DNA of 64,000 bases from contig NZ_FNTX01000002.1 in the NCBI RefSeq assembly GCF_900105765.1, positions 1,302,001 through 1,366,000 on the forward strand, read 5' to 3'. Within the stretch, counting starts at the first letter, position 1; every line of letters begins with the position of its first letter. Made by a program: the position numbers and the translations under genes. This DNA comes from Ruania alba. GTDB taxonomy: Bacteria > Actinomycetota > Actinomycetes > Actinomycetales > Beutenbergiaceae. The notes below the pieces were generated by a model. It ran no database searches. It was not told where the DNA came from and saw nothing but the letters and a program-made list of their open reading frames with translations. Positions 25,727 through 34,359 of the stretch are shown here, one piece after another.

Positions 25727-27072
25727 GTCTCATCGACCAAGCCCTCGCCGACGCCACCGACACCCGCGCGATCGCGATCGGTACCGACGTGCTGGAAAGC
25801 ACCGGCGCCGTGTACGCCGAGCTGTTCGGCACGCGCACGGCGATCGTGGTGGCCGACGAGAACACCTGGGCGGTGGCCGGTGCCGCGGTGACCTCGTCGC
25901 TGGAGGCGGCCGGGGTTCCGCTGGTGGAGCCGTACGTCTTCCCCGGGGTTCCCACGCTGTACGCCAGCTATGAGAACGTCTCGACGCTGCGCGAGCACCT
26001 GCGTCCGCTCGATGCGATCGCGGTCTCCATCGCCTCCGGCACCCTCAACGACCTCACCAAGCTGGCCTCCGGGGAGCTCGAGCGCGAGTATCTGAACGTG
26101 GCCACCGCGGCCTCGATGGACGGATACACCGCATACGGCTCATCGATCACCAAGGACGGCTTCAAGCAGACCATCTTCTGCCCGGCTCCGGCTGGTCTGG
26201 TGGCCGACCAGCGGATTCTCGCCGCCGCGCCGCCGCGGCTTACCGCCACCGGGGTGGGCGACCTGATCGAGAAGGTGCCCGCCGGTGCGGACTGGATCAT
26301 CGCCGACGAGCTCGGGATCGAGCCGATCGAGCAGGGGGTGTGGGACCTGGTGCAGGGCCCCCTGCGCGCGTCGCTGAGCAATCCGGAAGGCCTGCGTGAC
26401 GGTGATACCGACGCGATCTCCGGGCTCACCGAGGGGCTGATCATGTCCGGGCTGAGCATGCAGGCCTACCAGTCCTCCCGGCCCGCGTCGGGAGCGGGAC
26501 ACCAGTTCTCCCACCTGTGGGAGATGGAGAAGCTCGGCATGGACGACGAGCCGCCGCTCTCGCACGGGATGAAGGTGGGACTTGGGACGATCTCGCTGTG
26601 TGCCCTGTACGAGGTGGTGCTCCGGCGCGATCTGGCGGGTGTGGACGTGGAGGCAGCGGTTGCGGCGTGGCCGAGCTGGTCCGAGCGGGAGGCCCAGATC
26701 CGCGCCACCTTCCCCGACGACCTGGTCGAGGCGACCGTGGCGCAGAGCAGGGCCAAGCACCTGGAGGCCGAGCAGCTGCGCGAGCGGCTCGCACTGGTGC
26801 AGCAGAAGTGGCCGCAGATCGCCGAGCGGGTGCGCGAGCAGCTGCTCCCGGCCGCCGAGATCGAGCGGATCCTGGATGTGGTGGGTGCGGTGACGCATCC
26901 GGCGCAGATCGGCGTGGATGCCGGCCGGTTCCGGGAGACGTACTTCCGGGCCCAGGCGATCCGCAGCCGCTACACGCTCCTGGACCTGCTGTTCGAGACG
27001 GGCCTGCTGACCGAGTGCGTGGACGAGCTGTTCGCCGACGGCGGGTTCTGGGCCGAGCGCCCCTGGTCCTGA
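25723..27072 (+). CDS. sn-Glycerol-1-phosphate dehydrogenase family protein (EgsA/AraM-like)
   Basis: 449 residues. It belongs to the iron/zinc alcohol dehydrogenase superfamily: the NAD loop SIASGTLNDLTKLAS, the metal Asp in TAASMDGYTAYGSS, and the metal histidines in SGAGHQFSHLWEM and LSHGMKVGLGT. Family members reduce dihydroxyacetone phosphate to sn-glycerol 1-phosphate. Bacterial copies (AraM) occur inside sugar operons, where the true substrate may be another polyol phosphate. It overlaps the FGGY kinase gene by 4 bp (ATGA), so the two should be made together. It is last in the operon. The C-terminal 80 residues are helical and Arg/Glu-rich. Confidence 0.9.
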   Translation: MSLIDQALADATDTRAIAIGTDVLESTGAVYAELFGTRTAIVVADENTWAVAGAAVTSSLEAAGVPLVEPYVFPGVPTLYASYENVSTLREHLRPLDAIAVSIASGTLNDLTKLASGELEREYLNVATAASMDGYTAYGSSITKDGFKQTIFCPAPAGLVADQRILAAAPPRLTATGVGDLIEKVPAGADWIIADELGIEPIEQGVWDLVQGPLRASLSNPEGLRDGDTDAISGLTEGLIMSGLSMQAYQSSRPASGAGHQFSHLWEMEKLGMDDEPPLSHGMKVGLGTISLCALYEVVLRRDLAGVDVEAAVAAWPSWSEREAQIRATFPDDLVEATVAQSRAKHLEAEQLRERLALVQQKWPQIAERVREQLLPAAEIERILDVVGAVTHPAQIGVDAGRFRETYFRAQAIRSRYTLLDLLFETGLLTECVDELFADGGFWAERPWS

Positions 27073-27113
27073 CCCCGCTCTACCGCCCCGCCACCGGCAC
27101 CCCCACCCCCAGC

Positions 27114-27171
27114 GCGAGTGCCGCCGAATTCGCTCATTCCCTGAGATATAGGCGAGATCGGCCGCACTCGC
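27114..27171 (+). terminator. Imperfect inverted repeat after the G1P-dehydrogenase operon
   Basis: GCGAGTGCCGCCGA (27114-27127) pairs with TCGGCCGCACTCGC (27158-27171) with one mismatch and a 30-nt loop. It lies 42 bp after the operon's stop codon and could end transcription. The large loop makes this uncertain. Confidence 0.35.
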
Positions 27172-27269
27172 CGCGTTGCGAGTGCCTTCTCACGGAATGA
27201 CATGACCGGGCCAGTGCGTTGTGCATCTGTGCCAGTTGATCCACGCCACCTGCTCCCGGAAGGTCACTC

Positions 27270-28241
27270 ATGTCCGTTCTCTCCCTGCTCGATCTCGCCG
27301 TCGTCGGACGGGAGCAGACCACCCGGGAGAGTCTGGACGGGACGGTGGCGCTCGCCCGAGCCGCGGAGCAGGCGGGCTACGAGCGCGTCTGGTATGCCGA
27401 GCACCACAACAACCCGGCGATCGCCTCTTCGGCCACCAGTGTGCTGATCGCGCATGTGGCTGCGCACACGAGCTCGATCAGGCTCGGGGCGGGTGGCGTG
27501 ATGCTGCCCAACCATGCGCCGTTGGTGATCGCCGAACAGTTCGGCACCCTGGCCACCCTGCACCCGGACCGGATCGACCTCGGCCTGGGGCGTGCCCCCG
27601 GAACTGACCAGAACACGATGCTGGCGCTGCGGCGGGACGCGCGTTCGGCGGAGAGCTTCCCGGCCGATGTGGCCGAGCTCGACGGGTATCTGCGCGGACG
27701 CACCACGATCGAGGGCGTGAATGCTTACCCGGGGATCGGGACGAATGTGCCGCTGTACATCCTCGGATCCTCGCTGTTCGGTGCCCAGCTTGCCGCCAAG
27801 CTCGGGCTGCCGTACGCCTTCGCCTCGCACTTCGCGCCGGCGGCACTGGAGCAGGCAGTGGCCACCTACCGGGCCGAGTTCACGCCGTCGGAGCAGCTGG
27901 CCGAGCCGTACGTGATCGCCGCTGTGGGCGTGGTGGCTGCGGACACCTCGGCCGAGGCCGCCGATCAGCTCCTGACGGCGCAGCGTCGCCGGGTGGGCCT
28001 GTTGCTGCCACCTGGACGCACGGTCACCGATGACGAGGCGGACATGGTGCTCGCCTCACCGCAGGGCCGCCAGTTGCTGGAGATGATGCGCTACACGGCG
28101 GTCGGGACGAAGGGCGAGGTGGCCGAGTACCTGCGGTCCTTCGCCACCCACGCCGACGCCGACGAGCTGATGGTGGCGCTGCACGCCGACGGGGTGGCCG
28201 AGCGGGTGCGGGCTGCAGAGATCGTGGCGGAGGCCTTCTAG
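27270..28241 (+). CDS. Luciferase-like (LLM class) flavin-dependent oxidoreductase
   Basis: 323 residues. The bacterial-luciferase fold is recognised by the sequence around [15 protein letters not shown] (about residues 38-49), [20 protein letters not shown], and [12 protein letters not shown]. This is the MsnO8-like subgroup, whose physiological substrates are mostly unknown. It is a single gene, 197 bp after the G1P dehydrogenase and 73 bp before a membrane protein, with no obvious partner. Reduced FMN would have to come from a separate reductase, or from F420 in the relatives that use it. Confidence 0.88.
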   Translation: MSVLSLLDLAVVGREQTTRESLDGTVALARAAEQAGYERVWYAEHHNNPAIASSATSVLIAHVAAHTSSIRLGAGGVMLPNHAPLVIAEQFGTLATLHPDRIDLGLGRAPGTDQNTMLALRRDARSAESFPADVAELDGYLRGRTTIEGVNAYPGIGTNVPLYILGSSLFGAQLAAKLGLPYAFASHFAPAALEQAVATYRAEFTPSEQLAEPYVIAAVGVVAADTSAEAADQLLTAQRRRVGLLLPPGRTVTDDEADMVLASPQGRQLLEMMRYTAVGTKGEVAEYLRSFATHADADELMVALHADGVAERVRAAEIVAEAF

Positions 28242-28251
28242 CACCTCACGT

Positions 28252-28306
28252 CGAACGCAATTCTATGCGGCGTTTCGGTGAAGAGGGCCGCACAACTTTG
28301 CGTTCG
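28252..28306. repeat. Interrupted inverted repeat
   Basis: CGAACGCAA (28252-28260) pairs with TTGCGTTCG (28298-28306), and an inner TGCGGC pairs with GCCGCA. The stem has a 5-base internal loop. It lies between the oxidoreductase stop and the next gene, and may be a terminator without a U-tract. Confidence 0.45.
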
Positions 28307-28314
28307 GCGGCGGA

Positions 28315-29181
28315 GTGAGGCTGGTGGGCTGGCATGCTGGTGAGGTGCCCGCGGACCTGCCGACTTCCCTCCCGACCACCGATCGAGCTGCGCTCTCCCT
28401 GACTACGGTGCTCCCCGCCGTCGGGGTCTCGCTCTCTGCGTTCCTGTTGTTCGGACTGATGCTGCCCGGCTGGGGGCACGGCCTGCTGGTGCTAAGCCTT
28501 GCCGCGGCCTGGTGGGTCTCCCGTGAGTTGGGCAAGGACCTCAGCCTGATCGGGATCGGCATCGCGATTGTCTCGATCACGTCGGTCGAGGCGGACGTGC
28601 ACTGGGACCGGTTCTTCACCATCGGGATCGTGCTGCTGCTCGCGGTGCTTGCGCCGTCGCTGATCGATCGGCTGGTGTACCGGCGGCACGCGATCCGGTT
28701 CCCGTGGCGGACCGGGCAGAAGTGGTCCCGCCTGGAGAAGAGCTACTTGGTGGCAGTACCACTGCTGGGTTGGCTGATCCTGCCGTTCTACTTCATCTCC
28801 TCCGGTACCTACCTGAACTGGCCGTACATCACCGACGGCAGCGAATTGGCCCGCTTCTTCGTCGGCGTGAACTTCGTGGGCACCTGGGACGAACTGTTCT
28901 TCATCTGCACCTGCTTCGCGCTGTTGCGGCGGCACTTCCCGGTATGGCTGGCGAACCTGCTGCAGGCGACGATCTTCGTCTCGTTCCTGTGGGAGCTCGG
29001 CTACCGGGAGTGGGGGCCGCTCCTCACCGCACCGTTTGCACTTCTGCAGGGGTGGATCTTCACCAAGACCGGCTCGCTCACCTACGTGCTGATCGTTCAC
29101 CTGCTGTTCGATGTGGTGGTGTTCCTCTCGATCGTGCATGCGCACAACCCCGGAGTGATGGGCTTCTTCCTGGTGGGGTGA
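28315..29181 (+). CDS. CPBP-like intramembrane protease family protein
   Basis: 288 residues from GTG 28315; a GTG at 28345 is also possible. About eight hydrophobic segments are seen. The block GTWDELFFICTCFALLRR and the later IVHLLFDVVVF (HxxxD) resemble motifs 1 and 4 of the CPBP (Abi/CAAX) membrane glutamic proteases. The usual EE pair is DE here, and the FxxxH motif is not clear, so activity is doubtful. It stands alone. An uncharacterised membrane protein of unknown role is the safe alternative. Confidence 0.6.
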   Translation: MRLVGWHAGEVPADLPTSLPTTDRAALSLTTVLPAVGVSLSAFLLFGLMLPGWGHGLLVLSLAAAWWVSRELGKDLSLIGIGIAIVSITSVEADVHWDRFFTIGIVLLLAVLAPSLIDRLVYRRHAIRFPWRTGQKWSRLEKSYLVAVPLLGWLILPFYFISSGTYLNWPYITDGSELARFFVGVNFVGTWDELFFICTCFALLRRHFPVWLANLLQATIFVSFLWELGYREWGPLLTAPFALLQGWIFTKTGSLTYVLIVHLLFDVVVFLSIVHAHNPGVMGFFLVG

Positions 29182-29225
29182 GGGGCCTCGCGTCGCCACT
29201 TCCGGATGTCGGTGACGGGACCTAG

Positions 29226-29262
29226 TATGGGTGCCCATATCGACGGATACGGGTGAGCATAT
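29226..29262 (+). promoter_or_regulatory. Tandem VapBC operator
   Basis: TATGGGTGCCCATAT (29226-29240; arms TATGGG/CCCATA) is followed 22 bp later by a degenerate copy, TACGGGTGAGCATAT (29248-29262), which overlaps the vapB start codon at 29261. The centre-to-centre distance is two helical turns, as expected for two VapBC complexes bound side by side. Confidence 0.65.
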
Positions 29263-29503
29263 GAAGACCACGATCGACCTCCCGGACCCGCTGGTGCGTC
29301 GCGTGCGAGCTGCGGCGCGCGAGCGAGGAGTCACCATGCGTGAGCTCATGATCGACGGCTTGTACAGCGAGCTCGAGCGGTGGGAGCAGAGAGAGCAGGG
29401 GGCGCCATCCGGGCTCGTCTTTCGTTCGTTCGGTGGAGACGGGCTCGATCCCGAGCTCGACCCCGCTGAGGTGATCGAGCTCTCTTACGGCCTGTCGCGA
29501 TGA
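29261..29503 (+). CDS. vapB: VapB-type antitoxin
   Basis: 80 residues. The N-terminal MKTTIDLPDPLVRRVRAAAR is a ribbon-helix-helix DNA-binding domain, followed by RGVTMRELMIDGL. The acidic C-terminal part (GLDPELDPAEVIELS) would fold over the toxin. The stop overlaps the toxin start by 4 bp (ATGA). It neutralizes VapC and, with it, represses its own promoter. An ATG 30 bp upstream lies within the operator and would add an unlikely tail. Confidence 0.88.
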   Translation: MKTTIDLPDPLVRRVRAAARERGVTMRELMIDGLYSELERWEQREQGAPSGLVFRSFGGDGLDPELDPAEVIELSYGLSR

Positions 29504-29934
29504 TCGCTGTCGACACCAATCTGCTGGTGTACGCACATCGGCTGGACTCGGCACATCACGAACGCAGTCGTGAGGCGCTCGAGGGGCTGGTCCGTTCGCG
29601 GCGCCGCTGGGTGGTGCCATGGCCATGTGTGCACGAGTTCTTGGCCATCGTCACCCACCCACGCATCTACCGGCCGGCGACGCCTCCGCGCGAGGCGCTC
29701 GGCGCGGTCGAGGATCTGCGGACCCTTCCCGGCGTCTTGCTGCTCGGCGAAACGTCGGAGTACCCCGAGGTCCTCACTCGACTCCTCTCGGCGGCGCAGG
29801 TGGTGGGCCCAAAGGTGCATGACGCCCGCATTGCGGCGATTTGTCTCGCGCACGGTGTCGACACCCTCTGGACCGCCGATCGTGACTTCAGCTACTTCCC
29901 CGAACTTTCCACCCACAACCCGCTCGCCGGCTGA
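29500..29934 (+). CDS. vapC: VapC-type PIN-domain toxin (ribonuclease)
   Basis: 144 residues. PIN-domain acidic residues are all visible: D5 (MIAVDTNLLVYA), the Glu in VHEFLAIVT, the Asp in VHDARIAAIC, and TADRDFSYF. These four carboxylates bind magnesium and cleave RNA. It belongs with the TA-type PIN proteins (VapC group) that usually cut tRNA or rRNA. Translationally coupled to the antitoxin upstream. A genome-stabilising or stress-response role is inferred. Confidence 0.88.
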   Translation: MIAVDTNLLVYAHRLDSAHHERSREALEGLVRSRRRWVVPWPCVHEFLAIVTHPRIYRPATPPREALGAVEDLRTLPGVLLLGETSEYPEVLTRLLSAAQVVGPKVHDARIAAICLAHGVDTLWTADRDFSYFPELSTHNPLAG

Positions 29935-29952
29935 CCACCTCGCCGGGTGAGG

Positions 29953-30702
29953 CTACTGGCGGTGGGTGGCTCCGCCGTCGACGTGCAGCACCTGACCGGT
30001 GACATGGCCGGCCTGTGGGGATGCCAGGAACGCCACTGTGGCCGCGATGTCCTCCGGATGGCCCGCGCGCTTGGTCATCGTGGCGGCGACCAGCCGCTCG
30101 CGGCGCTCGACGGACATGGAATCGCCGAAGAACTCGGTCTCCGTCACCAGGCCCGGCGCCACCACGTTGGCCGTGATGCGGCGGGGGCCGAGTTGGCGCG
30201 CGAGTCCGACGACCCACGACTCCAGTGCCGCCTTCGCCGCCCCGTAGGCGCCGCTGCCCTGGGCGCCGGCGATGGACCCGATGGCCACCACGCGGCCCTC
30301 CTCAGCCAGGCGGTCGGCCAGCACGGTCACCGGCACGACGGCGGTCAGCACGTTGCGTGTGAACGTCGCCGTCCACGTGGTGGCGGTTCGCCGGGCAGCT
30401 GCCTCGACGGGGTGGTCGTCCGTCGTGTCGCTGTCGGTCACCGTGGGGTTCCCGCCGGCGTTGGCGACGAGGACATCGATGCGCGTGGGGAGGGCGTCGG
30501 CGAGGCGCGCGATGTCCGCTGGATCCTCGAGGTCGGCTGCCACGGCACGGACGTCGAGCTCGGCGGCGGTGCGCTCGAGCACGTCGGGTCGGCGTCCCAC
30601 GATGGTCACGTCGTGCCCGGAGGCGGCCAGATCGGCGGCGATGGCGCGCCCGATCCCGGTTCCTCCACCCGTCACGACGGCGATGCGTCCAGAGTTCGTC
30701 AT
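29953..30702 (-). CDS. SDR family oxidoreductase
   Basis: 249 residues, classical short-chain dehydrogenase: TGGGTGIGRA (cofactor loop, residues about 11-20), VLVANAGG, catalytic Ser in AIGSIAG and YGAAK (Tyr/Lys). GRRP after strand 2 suggests NADPH preference. Substrate unknown. It is divergent from a MarR gene 29 bp away, with a palindrome between, so the regulator probably controls it. The C-terminus (GQVLHVDGGATHR) is typical. Confidence 0.9.
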   Translation of the reverse strand: MTNSGRIAVVTGGGTGIGRAIAADLAASGHDVTIVGRRPDVLERTAAELDVRAVAADLEDPADIARLADALPTRIDVLVANAGGNPTVTDSDTTDDHPVEAAARRTATTWTATFTRNVLTAVVPVTVLADRLAEEGRVVAIGSIAGAQGSGAYGAAKAALESWVVGLARQLGPRRITANVVAPGLVTETEFFGDSMSVERRERLVAATMTKRAGHPEDIAATVAFLASPQAGHVTGQVLHVDGGATHRQ

Positions 30703-30710
30703 CTCTCCTC

Positions 30711-30724
30711 CTTTAGGGCTAAAG
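30711..30724. promoter_or_regulatory. MarR-type operator between divergent genes
   Basis: CTTTAG-GG-CTAAAG, a 14-bp inverted repeat, is AT-rich against a GC-rich background and occupies the 29-bp gap between the SDR and MarR starts. It is the likely autoregulatory site. Confidence 0.6.
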
Positions 30725-30731
30725 TAGTTCT

Positions 30732-31256
30732 ATGATGGCACAGGACGAACAGGCGCGCGACGCCGTCGACGAGATCGCCGAGGCGTGGCGCCGAGAGCTC
30801 CCGGGCGCTCCGGTGGAGTCCATTGGCGTGATCACGAGGATCTGGCGGATCGCTCACCTGCTCGAGAACGATCGGCGCGCCACGATGCAGCGCCTCGGGA
30901 TGGAAGTGTCGACGCGCAGCCTGCTCGCCACCCTGCGCCGGGCGGGCCATCCCTATGTGCTCGCTCCCTCGGAGATCGCCCGTAGGGCCGGCGTCAGTGC
31001 GGGAGCTGTCTCGCAGTGGGTGTCGCGCGCCGAGCGGGACGGATGGGTGGTGCGGCGCCGCGGAGCGGGTGCCGATGGGCGGGCTGTCGAGGTGACCTTG
31101 ACCGATGCCGGGCGGGAGCGGATCGATGCCGTGGTCGGTGACCTGCTCGAGCATGAGGCGGAGCTGGTGGCGGGGCTCGACGAGCGGGAAGTGGCTCGGC
31201 TCGGGAACTTGCTGCGGCGGCTCATGGCAGGGCTCGAGCACAGGAACGACGCGTAG
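30732..31256 (+). CDS. MarR family transcriptional regulator
   Basis: 174 residues. The winged helix is seen at about residues 70-125: LATLRRAGHPYVLAPSEIARRAGVSAGAVSQ as the recognition part, then RDGWVVRRRGAGADGRAVEVTLTDAGRERID as the wing and C-terminal helix. Start is ATG 30732 or the adjacent ATG 30735. It is divergent from the SDR gene; the shared 29-bp gap carries the 14-bp palindrome. Its ligand is unknown, but such pairs often respond to aromatic or oxidising compounds. Confidence 0.88.
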   Translation: MMAQDEQARDAVDEIAEAWRRELPGAPVESIGVITRIWRIAHLLENDRRATMQRLGMEVSTRSLLATLRRAGHPYVLAPSEIARRAGVSAGAVSQWVSRAERDGWVVRRRGAGADGRAVEVTLTDAGRERIDAVVGDLLEHEAELVAGLDEREVARLGNLLRRLMAGLEHRNDA

Positions 31257-31326
31257 GGGTCTCCCGAGTCACGGCGGTGCCGCCGTGTCGCGTCCACGGC
31301 GGGCGGCAGCGGTGTAGATTGCGGCG

Positions 31327-31824
31327 GTGTCGACCGCGCCGCCACTGCCGTGTGATATTCGCGCATATCGCTCTCCTGATGACGCCGCGGCGACCTACGC
31401 CGTCTTCCAGGCCGCGATTCGTCAGACGGCCTCGTCGGTCTACGGACCGGGCCAGGTGGAAGCATGGGCTGGCCCCGCTCCGACCGACCTGAATGATTGG
31501 GACAGGCGGCGAGGAGAGGCGTCGACCCTCGTCGCAGAGGTCGACAACACCGTCGTGGGTTTCACGGACCTGCTCCCGGACGGCCTGGTCGACATGCTGT
31601 TCGTTCATCCGCGATCAGGCGGCAGGGGTATCGCACGCGCCCTGCTGACCGCCACCATGTACGACGCGCGTTCCCGTGGGTTCACCGAACTGCGGACCTT
31701 TGCCAGCCGGAGCGCTCAGCCGACGTTCGAACGCCTCGGATTCACAGTGATTGCCGATCGCCCGGACAACATGGTCCGCGGGGTCTCCATCCCCCATGCA
31801 GAAATGTGCCGGTACCTTTCCTAG
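31327..31824 (+). CDS. GNAT family N-acetyltransferase
   Basis: 165 residues from GTG 31327. The acetyl-CoA loop is DMLFVHPRSGGRGIARALL, with the FERLGFTVIADR motif near the C-terminus, as in the YafP-like subgroup. The acceptor is unknown. A stand-alone gene between MarR and a converging oxidoreductase. Confidence 0.85.
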   Translation: MSTAPPLPCDIRAYRSPDDAAATYAVFQAAIRQTASSVYGPGQVEAWAGPAPTDLNDWDRRRGEASTLVAEVDNTVVGFTDLLPDGLVDMLFVHPRSGGRGIARALLTATMYDARSRGFTELRTFASRSAQPTFERLGFTVIADRPDNMVRGVSIPHAEMCRYLS

Positions 31825-31910
31825 GGGGCGCGGAACTGAGGGTGAGGATCGACGTCCTGCAACGGCCTGGTCCGCGTGTGTCGGCGTGCCCGGCGCTCCT
31901 GGAGATCTCC

Positions 31911-32939
31911 TCAGCGCCAACCGAGCGCAGGCGCGACGTGCGTGAGGATCGCGTCAAGAACGTGAGTGTTGTAGTCAACGCCGAGCTGGTTCGGCACCGT
32001 GAGCAGTACCGTGTCCGCCGCTGCAATCGCCTCGTCGCCTCGGAGCTGCTCGACGAGAGTCTCGGGTTCGTCGGCGTACGCGCGGCCGAACACCGATCGC
32101 GTGCTCTCGATGTACCCGAACTGGTCGTTGCGGTCCCCACTTCCGAGGAAGTAGCGCCGGTCCTGGTCGTCAACGATCGCGAAGATCGACCGTGATACCG
32201 ACACCCGCGGCTCGAAGCCGTGGTCGAACTTCGCCCACTCCGCGCGGAACGCCTCGATCTGCTGACGCTGTTGTACGTGGAATGGCTCACCGGACTCGTC
32301 GTCCTTGAGCGTCGAGGACATGAGATTCATCCCCTGCTGCGCCGCCCAGCGCGCCGTGGTATCGGAACCTGCGCCCCACCAGATGCGCTGGCGCAGGCCC
32401 TCCGAGTACGGCTCGACGCGCAGCATTCCCGGAGGGTTCGGGAACATCGGCCGCGGGTTCGGCTGCGCGAACTGCTTTCCCGAGATCGCCTCCAGGGCGA
32501 CCCCGGCATGCCTGCGCGCCATGTCGGCGTCGGACTCGCCCTCGGCGGGTTCGTAGCCGAAGTATCGCCAGCCGTTGATCACCTGCTCCGGAGACCCTCG
32601 TGAGATCCCGAGTTGGAGCCTTCCGCCTGCGATCAGGTCCGCTGCTCCGGCATCCTCGGCGAAGGCCAGCGGGTTCGTGTACCGCATATCAATGACGCCG
32701 GTGCCGATTTCGATGCGGCTCGTCTTTGCGCCTGCCGCGGCCAGCAGCGGGAACGGCGAGCCGAGCTGCCGAGCGAAGTGGTGCACCCGGAAGTATGCGC
32801 CGTCCGCGCCCAGCTCCTCGGCGGCGACCGCGAGGTCGATGCTCTGGAGCAGAGCGTCCGCCGCGGTCTGGGTGGCGGAGGTGGGATGCGGGTTCCAGTG
32901 TCCGAAGGACAGGAAGCCGATGTTCTTTCGCGCGTTCAT
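31911..32939 (-). CDS. LLM class flavin-dependent oxidoreductase
   Basis: 342 residues with ATG 32939 chosen so that the protein begins MNARKNIGFLSFGHW. The luciferase-like barrel shows ADGAYFRVHHFARQ (residues about 46-59), SRIEIGTGVIDMRYTNPLAFAEDAGA and LQLGISRGSPEQVINGW, plus a C-terminal VLLTVPNQLGVDYN that is usual in the group. It is distinct from the LLM protein at 27270. It probably uses FMN or F420; the substrate is unknown. The gene ends 49 bp upstream of the quinone-reductase-like gene's stop, in the same orientation, and may be co-transcribed with it under the HxlR regulator. Confidence 0.88.
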   Translation of the reverse strand: MNARKNIGFLSFGHWNPHPTSATQTAADALLQSIDLAVAAEELGADGAYFRVHHFARQLGSPFPLLAAAGAKTSRIEIGTGVIDMRYTNPLAFAEDAGAADLIAGGRLQLGISRGSPEQVINGWRYFGYEPAEGESDADMARRHAGVALEAISGKQFAQPNPRPMFPNPPGMLRVEPYSEGLRQRIWWGAGSDTTARWAAQQGMNLMSSTLKDDESGEPFHVQQRQQIEAFRAEWAKFDHGFEPRVSVSRSIFAIVDDQDRRYFLGSGDRNDQFGYIESTRSVFGRAYADEPETLVEQLRGDEAIAAADTVLLTVPNQLGVDYNTHVLDAILTHVAPALGWR

Positions 32940-32988
32940 CTGGGTGTCGTGCCTCCCGTCTTGGGTCAGTCCTGTGGTGAATGCTGAC

Positions 32989-33846
32989 TTATGCCAGTGC
33001 CGCACGCAGCCCGTCCGCGAGCGGCGTCGTCGGCCGCCCGATCAGCCGGGTCAGGTCGCCGGTCACCTCGGCAAGGAGCCCGTCCTTGATGTTCTGGTCC
33101 AGTGCGACGACGAACGTGGCCGTCCCCTCGTCCAGCCCGGCCTCGCGCAGGGTCGCCTCGTGCTCGGCCGGCGTCAGGTTCCGGAACGTCACCTCGCGCC
33201 CCACGACGGCGGACGCTGCCTCTGCGAGGTCGTCGTGCGTCCACGCCACGTCGCCACCGAGTTCATAGATCGCGCCCGCGTGCCCGTCCGTGCTGAGCAC
33301 GGCCGCAGCAGCCTCGGCGTAGTCCTTCCGGGTCGCGCTCGCCACCTTGCCGGTTCCTGCCGAGGCCACGAGTTCGCCGGTCTCACCTGCGCGAGCGACG
33401 GCATCGGTGTAGTTCTCCGTGTACCAGTTGTTGCGCAGGATCGTGGTGGCGACCGGGGCGGCTGCCAGCAGCTCCTCGGTAGCCTTGTGCTCGGGGGCGA
33501 GTACCAGGGCGGAGGTGTCGGCGTGCGGTGCTGAGGTGTAGACGATCCGCTGCACGCCCGCGCTCACGGCGGCGTCGATGACGTTGCCGTGCTGGCGTGC
33601 CCGCTCACCGATTGCGTTCCCGGAGACCAACAGCAGCGTCTCGACGCCGACGAACGCGGTGCTCAGGGTGGTCGGGTCGTCGTAGTCGGCGACGACGGTG
33701 CGCACCCCCCGATCGGCCAGATCGGTGACGGACTCGGGGCGGCGTGCCATGGCGACGATCTCACCCGCAGGTACCCCACGGTCGAGCAGGGCAAGCACGG
33801 TCAGTCGGCCCAGGTGGCCGGAGGCTCCGGTGACGGCAATGGTCAT
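32989..33846 (-). CDS. NmrA/QOR2-like NAD(P)H quinone oxidoreductase
   Basis: 285 residues; ATG 33846 has AAAGGA upstream. TGASGHLGRL is the Rossmann loop and MARRPES the NADP-selecting turn; TSAPHAD, NNWYTENY and LGGDVAWTHDDLA match the YtfG (QorB) branch of atypical SDRs that reduce quinones. It is divergent from an HxlR gene, the same pairing as ytfG/ytfH in enterobacteria. The palindrome at 33950-33966 lies between them. A response to quinone or electrophile stress is inferred. Confidence 0.88.
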   Translation of the reverse strand: MTIAVTGASGHLGRLTVLALLDRGVPAGEIVAMARRPESVTDLADRGVRTVVADYDDPTTLSTAFVGVETLLLVSGNAIGERARQHGNVIDAAVSAGVQRIVYTSAPHADTSALVLAPEHKATEELLAAAPVATTILRNNWYTENYTDAVARAGETGELVASAGTGKVASATRKDYAEAAAAVLSTDGHAGAIYELGGDVAWTHDDLAEAASAVVGREVTFRNLTPAEHEATLREAGLDEGTATFVVALDQNIKDGLLAEVTGDLTRLIGRPTTPLADGLRAALA

Positions 33847-33949
33847 GACGGATGAGTCCTTTCCTCGAGCGTCCCGCCCGGATGGCGGGACCTGCTGCTC
33901 TGTGAACCAGTTCGCCCTGAGGTAACTTCCCAAACCGCCGTACCCACTT

Positions 33950-33966
33950 ATCAGTAAGGTACTGAT
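33950..33966. promoter_or_regulatory. HxlR operator
   Basis: ATCAGTA-AGG-TACTGAT is a perfect 7-bp inverted repeat directly abutting the HxlR start codon at 33967. ACTTA and TAAGT on either side extend the symmetry. It should serve both divergent genes. Confidence 0.7.
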
Positions 33967-34359
33967 ATGAAGGTAAGTACCCAGGTCACGAGCCCAAATT
34001 CGGTCATCGCGCAGGTCCTCGATCTCGGATCGGGAACCTTCACCCAGCAGTGCCCGACCCGCACCCTTCTCGACCACGTCACGAGCAAGTGGGGCGTGCT
34101 CGTCCTCGTCGCCCTCACCAGCCGCACACTGCGCTGGGGTGAGCTGCGCCGCGCCGTCGACGGGGTGAGCGAGAAGATGCTCGCCCAGACCTTGCGCACC
34201 TTGGAGAGCGACGGCCTGGTGCTCCGCGAGGCTCGCCCGACCATCCCGCCCCGGGTGGACTACAGCCTGACCGACCCGGGCCGGGAGCTGGCCGGCCACC
34301 TTGTGCCGCTGTTGCGCTGGGTGGCTGCACATGCCGACGCGACGTCCACCGACCACTGA
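33967..34359 (+). CDS. HxlR family redox-responsive regulator
   Basis: 130 residues. A single conserved Cys (QQCPTRTLLDHVTSKWGVLVL) precedes the winged helix (LRWGELRRAVDGVSEKMLAQTLRTLE), as in QorR and HypR regulators that sense quinones, diamide or hypochlorite through that Cys. LVPLLRWVAAHA closes the C-terminus. Divergent from the quinone-reductase-like gene. The start codon abuts the palindromic operator. Confidence 0.92.
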   Translation: MKVSTQVTSPNSVIAQVLDLGSGTFTQQCPTRTLLDHVTSKWGVLVLVALTSRTLRWGELRRAVDGVSEKMLAQTLRTLESDGLVLREARPTIPPRVDYSLTDPGRELAGHLVPLLRWVAAHADATSTDH

